A stretch of DNA of 64,000 bases, from the NCBI GenBank assembly GCA_035578905.1, contig JAQJVL010000327.1, positions 629,001 to 693,000 on the forward strand, read 5' to 3'. The translations under genes were made by a program, and so were the position numbers. Shown here one piece after another: positions 12,821 to 25,482 of this stretch. Each line of letters starts with the position of its first letter. Positions within the stretch are counted from its first letter, which is position 1. Below the pieces are notes generated by a model. The model did not search any database. It saw only the letters and a list, made by a program, of their open reading frames with translations, and was not told where the DNA came from. The stretch is from Stictocephala bisonia. Taxonomy: Eukaryota; Arthropoda; Insecta; Hemiptera; Membracidae.

Positions 12821-13846
12821 TATGTATAAAACGCAAAGCTCTGGCTTACTAATAATTTTCCAACTACCCATGGAGGTAGAGACCTGAAATTTTGTACACT
12901 GTTATTTAGGTCTTAAATAGGACAACTAAAGTAGTTTCATCTTGATGAAATACTCCTCATAGGAAGCCTATAAACCACCCTTAAAATATTGTTACATAAG
13001 GATAACATTAGGTTGATTTTAGTAAATTAATAACAGCTGTTTTTTAAATAATAAGTATGTTTATTTTGTATGTTGGACATTATTCAATTGCTACATTAAG
13101 AGTTTAATCCTCAGCTGTAAAAAAAAAAAAAATTAAACTAACATATTTTAAATTCTAAGTAGTATCATTAGGCATTATACTAACATATATGTAGCAACGC
13201 AAGTAGTGTGAATGAGATACTGTAAATAAATGTAATATTATGATTTTACGTTTTACAGTTAATCTACTATTATTTTTAGTCAAAAGTTACTCACTGGTAG
13301 GTAATTCACTCGTTATGTAATAAACGGAAAAGTAAATTCAACAATTATATGTCCTACGTTCATTGAGAGCATAACTTATTACTTTCCCTACATCAGATAC
13401 AACTAATTTTAGCTAAAACGTGATAGAATTTACAATAGAAAATTGACTATGTCTTAAACTTCAGTTAACAAATTCTGTGATGAAATCTGGTCAATTCGAC
13501 ATGTTATATTTTAAGAAATTCTTAACTAGTTATACGTATTCCCGTAATCCTGTACTTTTATATTCTAGAAGCATTTATTGTGATTAGTTTAAGATAATTA
13601 GCAGCTGACAGCTGAAAAAGATTTTGCGTGTTTTTTTATGGAACTAATAATTCCTCTTATAGGCATCGTTAATTCATCTAATAATTGTTCTTACAGATAA
13701 AGTTAAGCAAAATTGACCATCTCAAACAATGTATGAATCACTTACTGCTAATCAGTATACGTAATTGAAAAAAGATTCAATGTACAAACAACCACATAAA
13801 AGATAGTAAGAAGGTGACAAAGTAGCAAACAACACTGATCACATAC

Positions 13847-14026
13847 CTTGATAAACTGAAAGGTAGCTATTGGAGGTAACCTTTTCAAGTAAGGGTAGTA
13901 AAATGATCCAGCGGGATGAGAAGGGTAGCGACTGGTGATTCGGTAGATGACTCCTTGTGGTGATGTTGCCCAATTGGGTGCTGTGAAGGTAAACCCATTG
14001 TCAGTACCAGCATCTAAAGGATCCAC
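13847..14026 (-). CDS. spondin-family gene, Spondin_N domain exon
   Basis: A 180-bp, 60-codon internal exon on the minus strand. The acceptor is AACACTTTTTTAG and the donor is AAG|GTATGTGATC. It encodes the C-terminal part of a Spondin_N (F-spondin/mindin N-terminal) domain: [19 protein letters not shown], then HPAGSFYYP and [11 protein letters not shown], which are diagnostic family motifs. Exons for the start of the domain and the signal peptide should lie at higher coordinates on the minus strand or outside the window. I did not find them; two transposons occupy the DNA just upstream. Confidence 0.85.
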
Positions 14027-15384
14027 CTAAAAAAGTGTTAAAAAATGTCAAGAATGATTACAATACATTACATTATATTTCTGCTGAGATAAAATTTAAT
14101 AATGTCGAGTTTTTATGGGCTTTTAAATTATTCAAGGAAGGAGTATTCCACCCTACAGTGCCGGCATTGAGTCAAGAGGCTTGAGTGTGGACAACAGTGT
14201 TTTCGTCTTATTTACCCTTACCCCCCCCCCACCAACCCTTTGACCGACCCTTTGGACGGTACCTTTACTCACAAAGTATGACAGGGCTACAGTTGGCCTT
14301 TTATTACCTTTTTATATATCCACTTTACGGTCATAAATAGTTAAGCTTAGTTTTTCGACAAATCCGTATTTGGAAATAATTGAATTGCTAGTTTTAAACA
14401 GTAGCACTTTTATATTATTTACACACTTTTATGGCAGAACTATTCAAGACCAATATTTTTTCCTTAGCTATTAAACTTACATAAGTATGTTCTTTAATGT
14501 TGACTGTAGTCATAATATCAAGAAAGTTGGTTAGGCTTAAAGATACGTTTTTCCTTTTATTCCTACCATAGAAGGTTACTAAATAACCAAATAGTTACCT
14601 AGGTTGAAAAGAATCAGTGTCTTAAATTTATTTTATTTTGGATACTTTTAACATAAAATCGTTGCCACTGTACAGGTATGGTCAGGTAGATGGGTCATCA
14701 CTACCATAGGTGTATAAAGGCCGGTTTTCACATAGGGCACCGTGCTTCTACCGTGTCATGTCATGTGGAATCGAAAAGTGGTCTATTCCATTTATTTTGT
14801 ATGGGAAAGCAGTTTGCGATTTTCACATGACCTGTTGTGCTCCTACCGTGCTCCCACTGTGCTCATGTCGTGCTTTTTTCGGTCGCTCCACCGAGTGATC
14901 GGCGAAAATGACCGGAAGGCAGTCGGTAGGCAGTCTGAACACGACAGATGCACGGTCAGGTCAGGTGAAAATGCCTTACATGTCACCCTACGTCACCGCT
15001 TCGGCACCCAACCCCTGCTTTTCCTAGTTCGGGTGTTCCCGACCTCCTCCGAAAATTACCAATCGATTGCATTTTTTAATTTATACTGTCTCTACACTGT
15101 AGAAGGAGATATTCGAACATCGGATAGCTCATCCTGAAATATTTACGGACCTTTTCAGATTCACCTCTTAGCCAGCTCAAAGATGTGTGAAACTCCCCTT
15201 CCTCTCCTCTAGTCTGATACAGAAGGTGAACCCAATATCGTTTCGGCCGTTTCATCTTATTTATTTATTTTTCAGCTGTTGAATAAACCACTCAAGCAAT
15301 AACAACATCCGTAGCGTCCTGATCCATTTAGGTGACAGAGTAGTGAGTTTTATATTCTAAAGTCGCGTTTACAATAGTTCTATT

Positions 15385-15610
15385 TAGATAGCAAAACATG
15401 CTATATAGCAAAACATGCTTTATAGCAAAACATTTTATACAGCAAAATATGCTATATAGCAAAATATGCTATATAAAAAAAATTATATAGCAAAACGAGC
15501 TACTGTATATGATAAACTATGTTATAAAGCAAATGTTATATGTAGCACGTTAGCCTACATGTAACATTTTGAGCTAGATATAGCAATTTTGGTTATATGT
15601 AGCAGAAATT
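15385..15610 (+). repeat. short tandem repeat of TATAGCAAAACATGC-type units
   Basis: Several degenerate 15-20-bp copies of ATATAGCAAAACATGCT follow each other inside the left part of the MITE. Confidence 0.7.
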
Positions 15611-15747
15611 CTGTTTCTGTAAGTGAGGGAAGACTGGAGAACGACAGGGATACGGTAGGAGCACGGTAGGAGCACGACAGTAGCCGGGTCCCTACTGCTG
15701 AAAACGCGCGACATGGACACGGTAGGAGCTCAGTAGGAGCACGGTAC

Positions 15748-17751
15748 TGTACCGGGTCTTTGACCGGTACATTATTTTTTTTTCGTCGTTGTCTGCCAGG
15801 CTGCCTGAGATTCGCTTTTGCCCGGCGATTTGCGTACTTTGGTGGCCGTTGGACTCGGTCGTTCCGTGTTCCAGCTTGAGTCGGTCCGGTTGGCCAGTTT
15901 TTCTAGTCGTTTCCTGGCTGCTTTCGTCAAGTCATGGTTGCCGGCTGAGAGACACTAAAGCGTAAGTGTTCATTCTGTAAGTTTTAATATCTAATCACCC
16001 TTTTGGTGAAAATACTTTTGTTTCATTGAAAATATTAATCGGGCTTAGTTGTGTTTTCAGGGTTTTGTTAAATTTGTATTTTCTTTGTCTAGTTTTGTTA
16101 ACCTAGGTTTGAGCCATGTGCTCCATGTTAATTTTTACCGTTAATTACCGTTAATGCTTTTTATATCTGCCTTTATTGTCAATAGTAGTTCTGTATAATG
16201 TTTTGTTGAGCCTTTTTACAGTTGTAGTTACCTATTTACCATATTTTTTGTTCTTTGCCAATAACCTAGCCTAGCTGTACACTTTGATTTTCATGTTATA
16301 ACCTATTGCTCATGTATCCATAGCCTAGTTTTCAGTTTGTCATTTTTAGTTCCATATACGTAATTACGTCTTTTATAATTTGTTGAATTTGTAAATTGGT
16401 TTTAAATCTGAGGTTGCCAACATAATTATTCATAGCCTAAAGTTAATCTTTCACTGTCTTGTTTGCTCTTCATGTTCAGTTTTGCGAAAGCATGCACCCT
16501 TATATTTAGTGGTTATGTGTAATATTTTGTTGTGATGGCTGGACTGTGTTTAATGGCTGTGTTTGACCTTGCAGTCCAGGGTCCTTGAGTAGGACGTTTC
16601 TGCCCTCGGCCTGCCGTCCGGGGATTGTCTACCTTCTGCACTGCTAGCCTGGCCTGAGGACCATATTGGAGCCTGGAGGCGCCCGCTACCCGCTCTACAT
16701 CTTTGTGGTATAAGTCTCCTGTCCTCAGGTCAGTGTATTCCATTTTATTTCCCGGCGGCTGACCTGGGGGTTTTGATGATGTATTTCCTAAAAAGAAAAA
16801 CAAAAAAGAAAAGGGCAGTGAAATATAAAAAAAAAAAGAAGAAGAAAAAAAATTTGTGGAACTTTATGTGGCCTAGGCCTAAAAACTGGGACAAAGTGAT
16901 TGATGAAACAGCCATGGGGACTTATATTTTTTTTTATTAAAAGAAAAAAAGAAAAGCTTTAAAATACACAAAAGTTTTTTTTTTGATGTTAATATTTATT
17001 ATATTTATTGTTATTTAGTTTAATTAGTTTATTTGGTTGTTATATTTTGTAGAGTTTATATTTGTTAGGTCCCTATGGTTAAGTTCTGTTATTATTTATT
17101 GTTATGTTTAGGCCTAGTGATTGCTATGTATATTTTTGTTAAGTGTATTAGGGGTGTTTGGAAGTGAATTTTTACTCGAACAGTACCGTGTTATATTTTC
17201 TTTTAAATTATTTAATTTTTAAACTTTCACCAAAAGGGGATTATTGTGCTTTGATTTAACGTCTAATTCGGAGCTGCCCAGGGACTCCGGCTTACTCCCT
17301 GGCCTGGTGGAATTATGGGATTTGGGCTAAATTGCCGGTTTAATTGTTGTTTGCCAGACGTTTTCTAAATTTTTCACTTTTATTTGGGGCTTAAAATTTG
17401 CTTACGTTTGGGGTGTCTCTGGCTAGGCTGCAGATAGGCCATACACCATGTAGTTGTTAATTGGTAATTTTGGTATTTGTAGAGTTTGTGGTATTTATAG
17501 CGTTTGTTATTAATGTGTAGTATCTTGTTAATTTTAGTGTTTGTTGTTATTTATTAAGTGAGAATTTATATTGTGGCCTTCTGCCAAGTCTGATTAATTT
17601 CTTTTTTGTTTTTGGTAATAAATTAGTTTTTCTCAGCTGCCGAGTATTATTTTGACCCTCCAACTGCCACCCTTGATCCCATCGCTCGACTTGTTTTGAG
17701 CCATCCCCCGGTTGGCACGCTTTCCAGCTTTGGGGAGGGGGATGGGTCTCA
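15748..17751 (+). repeat. 5' LTR
   Basis: A 2004-bp repeat beginning TGTACCGGG and ending GGGTCTCA. It is AT-rich with several A and T runs. Open frames seen on its minus strand occur in both LTRs and are not genes. Confidence 0.9.
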
Positions 17752-17773
17752 ATTGGTAGCAGAGCGTGGTTGC

Positions 17774-17774
<1 letters not shown>
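17752..17774 (+). promoter_or_regulatory. probable primer binding site
   Basis: The sequence immediately after the 5' LTR, ATTGGTAGCAGAGCGTGG, has the position and TGG start expected of a tRNA primer site. I did not assign the tRNA. Confidence 0.55.
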
Positions 17775-17775
<1 letters not shown>

Positions 17776-17826
<51 letters not shown>

Positions 17827-17982
17827 TTGGTTGACGGTGGGTGTTTGCCTGTTAGTAGGCCATGGTTGGCCGACCTACCGTCAAGGTGTCTTGGTATTGA
17901 AAAAAAAAAAAAAAAAAAGAGAAATAAATAGAATATTATTTAAAAACAAAAAACAATTAGGAAACCAAATAAATAATTTAAC

Positions 17983-18031
<49 letters not shown>
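17776..18031 (+). repeat. long poly(A) tracts in the retroelement leader
   Basis: Three A-runs (about 17777-17820, 17900-17918 and 17993-18030) interrupt the leader between the primer site and gag. Their exact lengths are unreliable. Confidence 0.6.
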
Positions 18032-18038
<7 letters not shown>

Positions 18039-18183
18039 GCAATCCGCTTGGGTACTTTGTTGAATGGGTTTCATGGGTGGATTGGAGTGGTCGGCAGTGG
18101 CTCGGTAGGCTGAGGGTTTTGTTCGTCTTGGACCCTGGAGTTGTCGTTTTTTGTGTATATTGTTGAGAATTGTTGCGTTAGAG

Positions 18184-19518
18184 ATGGCCTATCTGCAGAA
18201 TGTTGCGCTCCTGGTGAAAGAGGAGTTGATATTTGAGTTGAGGTCGCGTGGTGTGACTCCGGAGGGGGATGTTCTGAATCTCCGGAGGTTGCTGCGGGAG
18301 CAGTTGTCCGCGGGTACGGCGGTGGATTGGTCTGATCTACTGGAGGTTGGGGATGAGTTGTCTGTTTGTAAGCGCAAGGTGGAAGATTGGGAAGGGGTTT
18401 TGGAAGATCTGCAGTTTTAACCTCCAGTAGGTCGTGACCAGGCCTGCCGTCTTGCACGTTTGGGGCATCTGCTTGCCCGTTTAAGGCTGGTCAACTGGGC
18501 ATCGGGGTTGGAACCAGCGGATAGGGCGTGGATCCTGGAGAGTTTGTGTAGGCTTGATGAGATTTTTCAGGCACTCTCCGGTTCCACGACTCCTACGGGT
18601 CTGGGTCAAAGGCCTACTTTCGCGCTTTCGCCTAACGTGTCGAGGCCGCAGGCTGAGACAATGGCTCTCACTGTGCCTGAGGCTCCTTCTGAGCCTGCAG
18701 GCGTTTCTGTTGAGGTCGCTTGTGGTTCGGCTCCAGCTGCCGTCCCTACTGCTTCTTTGTGTTCGCCTGCTCTTCTGCAGCTGAGCTACCACAAGCTACC
18801 TAACCCTCTCACGCCCATGATCCAGAATCTCCCTGTGATCGATGGGATGGATCCTGAGGAGCTTCTTAAGTTTCTTGTGGCTTTTCTCAGACTTAGTGAG
18901 ATGCCCGGCATGCAGGCTGGGGACTTGCTTCGTCTGATTTTCCCGTATTGCAGAGGTCCCGTTGGGGAGTTGCTGAGTTCTGTCTTGGCCAGTGATGCCT
19001 CGGTGGACGCGTTCCATTGAGAGTTGCTGTCATCGTTTCTTCCCATTCGACTCAGGGAGAGGATGGTCATGGACAGATTTTATCGGTCGCAGGGTAGGGG
19101 CGAGTCTCTGGCAGCCTATGTCTCTTCAGTCAAGGAAGCTCGTCAAGCGTTGGGCCTCACACTTTCTGAAGCTGACACCGTTCGTGTCATCCTGGATGGC
19201 ATTTCGCCTGAAGAACGGTGCAGATTGGTTTTTGCTGGTGTTCCTTCGACTTTTCGGGAGCTGCATCAGATGTGCATTGTTTCGCGCAGCGTGCAGTTCT
19301 CAGACCAGCAAGGGAGGGATCATGAGAGTCATCGTGCTCTCCCCACCCGTCGACCGGCTATGTCTTTAGGTGTGAGTCAGCCAGTGGGGGGTCGTGGTTC
19401 TCGGCCTCCTGTTGTGTGTTTTGCTTGTGGCCAACCTGGTCACATTCGACGTGACTGTCCACGTGCTCGAGGTCGGGGGGCGGGAAACGCTCAGCGCGAG
19501 GGGTTGCCTCCACAGTAG
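18184..19518 (+). pseudogene. gag with nonsense codons (CCHC zinc knuckle)
   Basis: One frame runs from ATG 18184 to TAG 19516-19518 but is cut by in-frame stops at 18418-18420 (TAA) and 19018-19020 (TGA). The first part has a SAP-like pattern (LVKEELIFELRSRG and a following Leu-rich helix). The middle is the helical capsid-like region, and the end carries a retroviral zinc knuckle, CFACGQPGHIRRDC, at about 19417-19460, followed by an Arg/Gly-rich tail. Gag would coat the element RNA. The stops are substitutions rather than homopolymer slips and look real. Confidence 0.85.
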
Positions 19519-19968
19519 CTCCCCGCGTTGTTGCGAGTGACCGTGGCCATTTGCCTTTGACACGTTCCCATAGCAGGAGTGTCGGGGATTTTTCGGGCGT
19601 TGCTGGCATGGCTTCCCTGGGACTTAGTGCGGTCACCTCGGTGTGTCCTGGCGTTTTTGTATCTTTTGGTGGTACGGTGTGTCGAGCCCTTCTTGATTCT
19701 GGTTCGGCATGCAGTATCATCAGCCTTTCTCTTTTTGAGTCCCTTGACGCCTTAGGACTTGTCAGGCACACCGAGCCTTCTTCTATTACTTGCTGGACGG
19801 CATCCCAAACTCCTCTACCCATACTTCTAAAGGCGTCATTACATTTTAAAATTGAAGGATTTTCCTGGAGGTGGGGTTTTCTTATTGCCAAGGACCTGGC
19901 AGTTTCTTGTATCCTAGGGGCAGACTTTATTTCTAAGAGTGGTATGGTGCTTAAATTCCAAAAAGGGC
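19519..19968 (+). pseudogene. pol: aspartic protease (readable part)
   Basis: The frame is -1 relative to gag and open across the gag stop, as expected for -1 frameshifting. The retropepsin active site ALLDSGSACSII has its Asp at about 19695, and ILGADF sits near 19910. Beyond about 19970 the consensus deteriorates and the frame is meaningless. Confidence 0.8.
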
Positions 19969-19969
19969 C

Positions 19970-22130
19970 GGGAGGGTTTTTCAAGTCAACCGGCGGTTTT
20001 GGGGCCCTCTGTAGGGAATTCGATTTCCCTCCTGCGCCCGGAAGGGGGTTTGTGACCCCCGGCCCCCCCAAAGGGGTTTCCGGTTGGGTTTCATCCCCCC
20101 CCTTAAAAAGCGGGTGGGGCCTTAGGGGGCGGTGTTTCCCGTTTCCTGAGTGCTTACCCCTGAGCTTGGGGGTCACTTCTCTTTGGAGTATGAGAATCCC
20201 CCCCCACCGTTTTTTCCACCCCAAAGTTTGGGTCACCCCCAATAACCCCAGTTTTCCCCACCCCCAAAAAAAGTTTGTTAATAATTTTGGGGCTTTTTTT
20301 AAAAACTTTGGGGAGCAAAGGGTGGTTTGAAAACCATCTAGTTTTTGCTTTTTTTGGCCTTACCCCCAAAGCCTTTTCCCCCTGTTTGCCCCCAAGCCTA
20401 AGGGGTTATTTTCAAACTTTAGGATTAACCCCCACTCATCCTTTTTTTCCAAAATTACCCCCCCGGTCCCCCCCCCTTTTTTGCGATTTGCATTTGCTTT
20501 TTAAAATTGGTTCCCCGGGTTAAGAGGGTTAATTTTTTTCTTTTTGGGGTTTTAAATTTTGAAGGGCAGGCCCCTTTTTTGGAAACCCCCCGGGTTTCAA
20601 TTTGGAAGGAAAAGGGGATTTCAAAAATCCCTAAAAGCCCCCTTAGCTTCCTGTTTGGGTGTCCTTGTTTCCCCGGGAAAATTCCCCCTACCCAGTTCAC
20701 TATGGTTTCCTATTCTTCTTTTGGGCGGTGCCCGGGCCTTCCTTAAACCTTTGTCTCCCCTTTGTTTCCTTTCCTTTCCTAAATTGGGAAGTTCAAGTTT
20801 GTCTTCCAATTTACTCAAGGACGCCCGTTCTTTGTTACAGTGAACTTTCGGGGCCATGAACATGGGGAAAGGAATTAAATTTTTAAGCGCCCATGAAATC
20901 AGTGCCTTTCCTTTCAATTTCCGAAAAATTTTTCACTTTTTTGCCCCGTTCCCCTTTTGAAAAATTTTCCATTTTTTGGGTTTTTCCCAACCCCTTTATT
21001 TTCCCCTTCGAAGGCCCGGCCTGCATAGAAGAAATCCTGGGGCCCCGGGCCCCCCCGGGCATTCCGGGATTTTCCCCTCGCCTTCCCCAAAAGAGCATGC
21101 AAGGGGGGTTGCCCGGGGGGGGAAAAGATGGTGAAATTTTTAAAAAGGTTTCATCCCTTAACCGGGGGGGCCCCCCAAAGCTCTGCCCGGGAAGTTGGAA
21201 AACGAGTTTGGCCGGGAAGAAAAGGTGTCCCTTTTGTGTGGGGCCCTTAATTCGCAGGACTGCCTTAAAATAGAATTGTCTCCGGGAGGCTAATCCATAA
21301 AAACCCTCCTTTTTCTTGGGGGTTTCCTAAAATTTTTGCCAGGAATTTGTTCTTTCAAAACCTTTGGCCCCTTTCCCCCCCTTTCTCACCCCCAACTTTG
21401 CCGTTTTTAAGTTCAGGTTTTTAGAATGGGTTTCAGGGAGGCCCCTCGCCTTTTTTGCTTCGGGGGAACGTTTTTTTCTCCCCCAGGAAACCCGAAAGGG
21501 GCTTTTCGTTCCCCCCTTTGGTTTAGGGGTTTTCTCCCCCTGTTTGGTTCTATTGTTTGGAAACCCCGTTCCGGGTTTTTATTGGAAAAAACGGCTTTTT
21601 GGTTCTTTCCGGGGAAAGACCGGAAAAAAATTAGGCCCAAACTGGTTCCTTTGCTCTTTTGCCCATCACCCCAGGCCTTGGGGAAAATTTGGGGGCCCGC
21701 TGGGGGGGGACCAAATTTTCTTCCCCCCCTTTTTTAAAAGTTTTCCAAATTTTCTTTCCCCTTCCCCCCTTAAAGGGGAAACCCCCAGTTTGGCAGTTCC
21801 CCCCGGAAATGCCCTCCCCTTCCCCCCCCAGGGGTAACCCCCCAAAACCCCCCCCCATCCGTCCCCCCACGGCTGGGCCCCCCTTGTTGCCCCAAGGGGG
21901 GTGGTGCTGTTTTCCCCTCTTTTGGAATTTGCCCCGCCCCGGGCCTTTGAACCCCCCCCTACTGGCCCCCCCTTTTCAAGCAAAAAAAAGACCCCGAGCT
22001 GTAAAGCCCCATTTTTGGGTGACCCCCCCCTTAAAGAGGGGGTGCCCCCCCCCCCCCTATTTTTCTGTCAAAAGGGGTCCCCTCTGGTTCCCCGTCCTCG
22101 ACAGGGGGGTGGTCCCCCCGTGTTGGTCCC
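19970..22130. other. low-quality consensus over the reverse transcriptase/RNase H region
   Basis: Runs of C, G, A and T are lengthened throughout, and no reverse transcriptase motif can be read in any frame. The position between protease and integrase and the length match RT-RNase H. Clean sequence resumes abruptly at about 22130. Apparent frames here are noise. Confidence 0.8.
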
Positions 22131-22149
22131 TAGTCATCTAGTACCGATG

Positions 22150-23241
22150 GTCTTTCAATATTATCACTCTTCTCTTGTGAGGCGGTCATCTTGGCATTCA
22201 TAAGACCATCGCTAGATTCGTAGGTACTTCATCTGGAAGGGCATGGACCGGGATGTTGCGGGCAGAGTGCGGGCTTGTCACCCTGTGCTCTCTCAGCCAA
22301 GGCCTAGTCAGAATTGCAAGGTTAGGGGTTGTTATCATTCCTCTGAAGTGGCCGAGCGTCCTTTTGAGAAGGTGTTCATCGACTACGTGGGTCCTTTTCC
22401 CCGTAGCAAGTCAGGTAGCTCCTACCTGCTTGTTTGTGTGGATGCTTTCTCGAAGTTCGTTTGGCTGTTCCCACTTCGGAGTGCCACGGCTAAGCTCACC
22501 ATCCATGCTCTCCAGTCCCAACTCTTCCAGCACTTTGGTGTGCCTTCCACTCTTGTGTCCGACAACGGTAGCCAGTTTACCTCACACGAGTTTCGTAGGT
22601 TCTGTTTTGGCAATGGTATCAGGCATGTGACTACCTCTCCTTATTACCCACAGCCTTCTCATGCAGAGCGGTTCAACCGCAATCTTCGCTCTGCCCTTAT
22701 TACTTTCCATGCTGAGAAGGAGAACACCTGGGATGAGAGTCTCTCTTGGCTCCAGCTTGCTTTTAATTCTTCCAAGCATGAGAGTCACAATGCCACTCTC
22801 TTCGAGATTCTACATGGCTACCCTCCTAACAACCCTTTGTCCAACTTGTGGAGGTTAGAGGATCTTCTACCTACGCCAGGTGCCACTGACGTAGTGTCCA
22901 CGTGGCGGGCTGCTCGGAGCAACCTGCTACGTGCTAGAGAGAGAGTAAGGAAGAGGTATGATCAGGGTCGTACTCCTAACCCTTTTCAGGTTGGAGATCT
23001 GGTGCTTTGTCAGGCTCACCCGGTCAGTTCGGCCGCGGAACGAAGAGCTGCAAAGTGGTGCTATGGGTGGTCTGGTCCCCACCGCATCGACAGGTTTTTG
23101 TCACCGGTGACTGCTCTGCTGGTTGATCCCCAGTCAGGCAGGGTGTTCAGGAAAGCCCATGTGTCCCAGCTTAAGGCTTTCCGGGGAACGGTTGGTCCAG
23201 GAGTTGGTGTTCCTGGGGGTTTCTTGGGGCAAAGAGATTGA
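22150..23241 (+). pseudogene. pol: integrase
   Basis: The long open part is 22243-23241. It holds the end of a degraded zinc-binding region, then the DDE core: FIDYVGPFP (first Asp), VSDNGSQF (second Asp) and AERFNRN (Glu). A C-terminal module GDLVLCQ...WSGPHRI...KAHVSQLK, of GPY/F type, follows. The integrase would join element DNA to the genome. The zinc finger upstream is disturbed by frameshift and stop codons, and its second Cys is not visible. Ty3/gypsy assignment rests on domain order and this C-terminus. Confidence 0.85.
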
Positions 23242-23451
23242 TCACCTCTGCGCCCTAGGTGGCTGTTCTGAGAGAGTCTTTTTCTCTCTTTTCTTGTCGG
23301 GCCCGACAGTCAGGATAGTTCGCTCCCTGTTCGAGGGGTTTCCCCTCTTAGTTTCTCTTGGACGTCCTTGGAGCACCACTCTTTGGAGGTTTCTTCTTCT
23401 TCCTCTTGGTTCCCTGAGGTACCGAGGGTTCTCCCCTGCCTGGGTGTGTTG

Positions 23452-23469
23452 AGGTTTGCAGAGGGAGGT
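23452..23469 (+). promoter_or_regulatory. polypurine tract
   Basis: GCAGAGGGAGGT lies directly before the 3' LTR, where plus-strand synthesis is primed. Confidence 0.6.
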
Positions 23470-25482
23470 TGTACCGGGTCTTTGACCGGTACATTATTTT
23501 TTTTTCGTCGTTGTCTGCCAGGCTGCCTGAGATTCGCTTTTGCCCGGTGATTTGCGTACTTTGGTGGCCGTTGGACTCGGTCGTTCCGTGTTCCAGCTTG
23601 AGTCGGTCCGGTTGGCCAGTTTTTCTAGTCGTTTCCTGGCTGCTTTCGTCAAGTCATGGTTGCCGGCTGAGAGACACTAAAACGTAAGTGTTCATTCTGT
23701 AAGTTTTAATATCTAATCACCCTTTTGGTGAAAATACTTTTGTTTCATTGAAAATATTAATCGGGCTTAGTTGTGTTTTCAGGGTTTTGTTAAATTTGTA
23801 TTTTCTTTGTCTAGTTTTGTTAACCTAGGTTTGAGCCATGTGCTCCATGTTAATTTTTACCGTTAATTACCGTTAATGCTTTTTATATCTGCCTTTATTG
23901 TCAATAGTAGTTCTGTATAATGTTTTGTTGAGCCTTTTTACAGTTGTAGTTACCGATTTACCATATTTTTTGTTCTTTGCCAATAACCTAGCCTAGCTGT
24001 ACACTTTGATTTTCATGTTATAACCTATTGCTCATGTATCCATAGCCTAGTTTTCAGTTTGTCATTTTTAGTTCCATATACGTAATTACGTCTTTTATAA
24101 TTTGTTGAATTTGTAAATTGGTTTTAAATCTGAGGTTGCCAACATAATTATTCATAGCCTAAAGTTAATCTTTCACTGTCTTGTTTGCTCTTCATGTTCA
24201 GTTTTGCGAAAGCATGCACCCTTATATTTAGTGGTTATGTGTAATATTTTGTTGTGATGGCTGGACTGTGTTTAATGGCTGTGTTTGACCTTGCAGTCCA
24301 GGGTCCTTGAGTAGGACGTTTCTGCCCTCGGCCTGCCGTCCGGGGATTGTCTACCTTCTGCACTGCTAGCCTGGCCTGAGGACCATGTTGGAGCCTGGAG
24401 GCGCCCGCTACCCGCTCTACATCTTTGTGGTATAAGTCTCCTGTCCTCAGGTCAGTGTATTCCATTTTATTTCCCGGCGGCTGAGCCGGGGGTTTTGATG
24501 ATGTATTTCCTAAAAAGAAAAACAAAAAAGAAAAGGGCAGTGAAATATAAAAAAAAAAAAAAAAAGAAGAAAAAAAAATTTGTGGAACTTTATGTGGCCT
24601 AGGCCTAAAAACTGGGACAAAGTGATTGATGAAACAGCCATGGGGACTTATATTTTTTTTTATTAAAAGAAAAAAAGAAAAGCTTTAAAATACACAAAAG
24701 TTTTTTTTTTGATGTTAATATTTATTATATTTATTGTTATTTAGTTTAATTAGTTTATTTGGTTGTTATATTTTGTAGAGTTTATATTTGTTAGGTCCCT
24801 ATAACATAAGAATAAGTTCTGTTATTATTTATTGTTATGTTTAGGCCTAGTGATTGTTATGTATATTTTTGTTAAGTGTATTAGGGGTGTTTGGAAGTGA
24901 ATTTTTACTCGAACGGTACCGTGTTATATTTTCTTTTAAATTATTTAATTTTTAAACTTTCACCAAAAGGGGATTATTGTGCTTTGATTTAACGTCTAAT
25001 TCGGAGCTGCCCAGGGATCCCGGCTTACTCCCTGGCCCGGTGGAATTATGGGATTTGGGCTAAATTGCCGGTTTAATTGTTGTTTGCCAGAAGTTTTCTA
25101 AATTTTTCACTTTTATTTGGGGCTTAAAATTTGCTTACGTTTGGGGTGTCTCTGGCTAGGCTGCAGATAGGCCATACACCATGTAGTTGTTAATTGGTAA
25201 TTTTGGTATTTGTAGAGTTTGTGGTATTTATAGCGTTTGTTATTAATGTGTAGTATCTTGTTAATTTTAGTGTTTGTTGTTATTTATTAAGTGAGAATTT
25301 ATATTGTGGCCTTCTGCCAAGTCTGATTAATTTCTTTTTTGTTTTTGGTAATAAATTAGTTTTGCTCAGCTGCCGAGTATTATTTTGACCCTCCAACTGC
25401 CACCCGTGATCCCATCGCTCGACTTGTTTTGAGCCATCCCCCGGTTGGCATGCTTTCCAGCTTTGGGGGGGGATGGGTCTCA
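23470..25482 (+). repeat. 3' LTR
   Basis: A 2013-bp partner of the 5' LTR, with scattered substitutions and A-run length changes. It carries one small replacement near 24801 (CTATAACATAAGAATAAG). Confidence 0.9.

Larger units (their letters stand above)
15748..25482 (+). mobile_element. Ty3/gypsy LTR retrotransposon (9.7 kb)
   Basis: Two near-identical LTRs (15748-17751 and 23470-25482) bound an internal region with gag, aspartic protease and integrase in Ty3/gypsy order. The 4-bp duplication GTAC occurs at 15744-15747 and 25483-25486. The LTRs differ at roughly 18-20 sites in 2 kb, so the insertion is young. The reverse transcriptase/RNase H interval is unreadable because of poor consensus, and gag contains in-frame stops. 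Confidence 0.92.

Noticed and set aside
14742..15137. 131-codon plus-strand frame in the MITE
   Set aside because: Non-autonomous element sequence; no transposase motif.
16513..16803. 96-codon minus-strand frame, repeated at 24235-24525
   Set aside because: It lies inside both LTRs and has no recognisable domain; duplicated only because the LTR is.
19358..22203. Many overlapping Pro/Gly-rich frames on both strands
   Set aside because: Homopolymer-inflated consensus over the gypsy pol region, or antisense shadows of gag; none has a protein motif.
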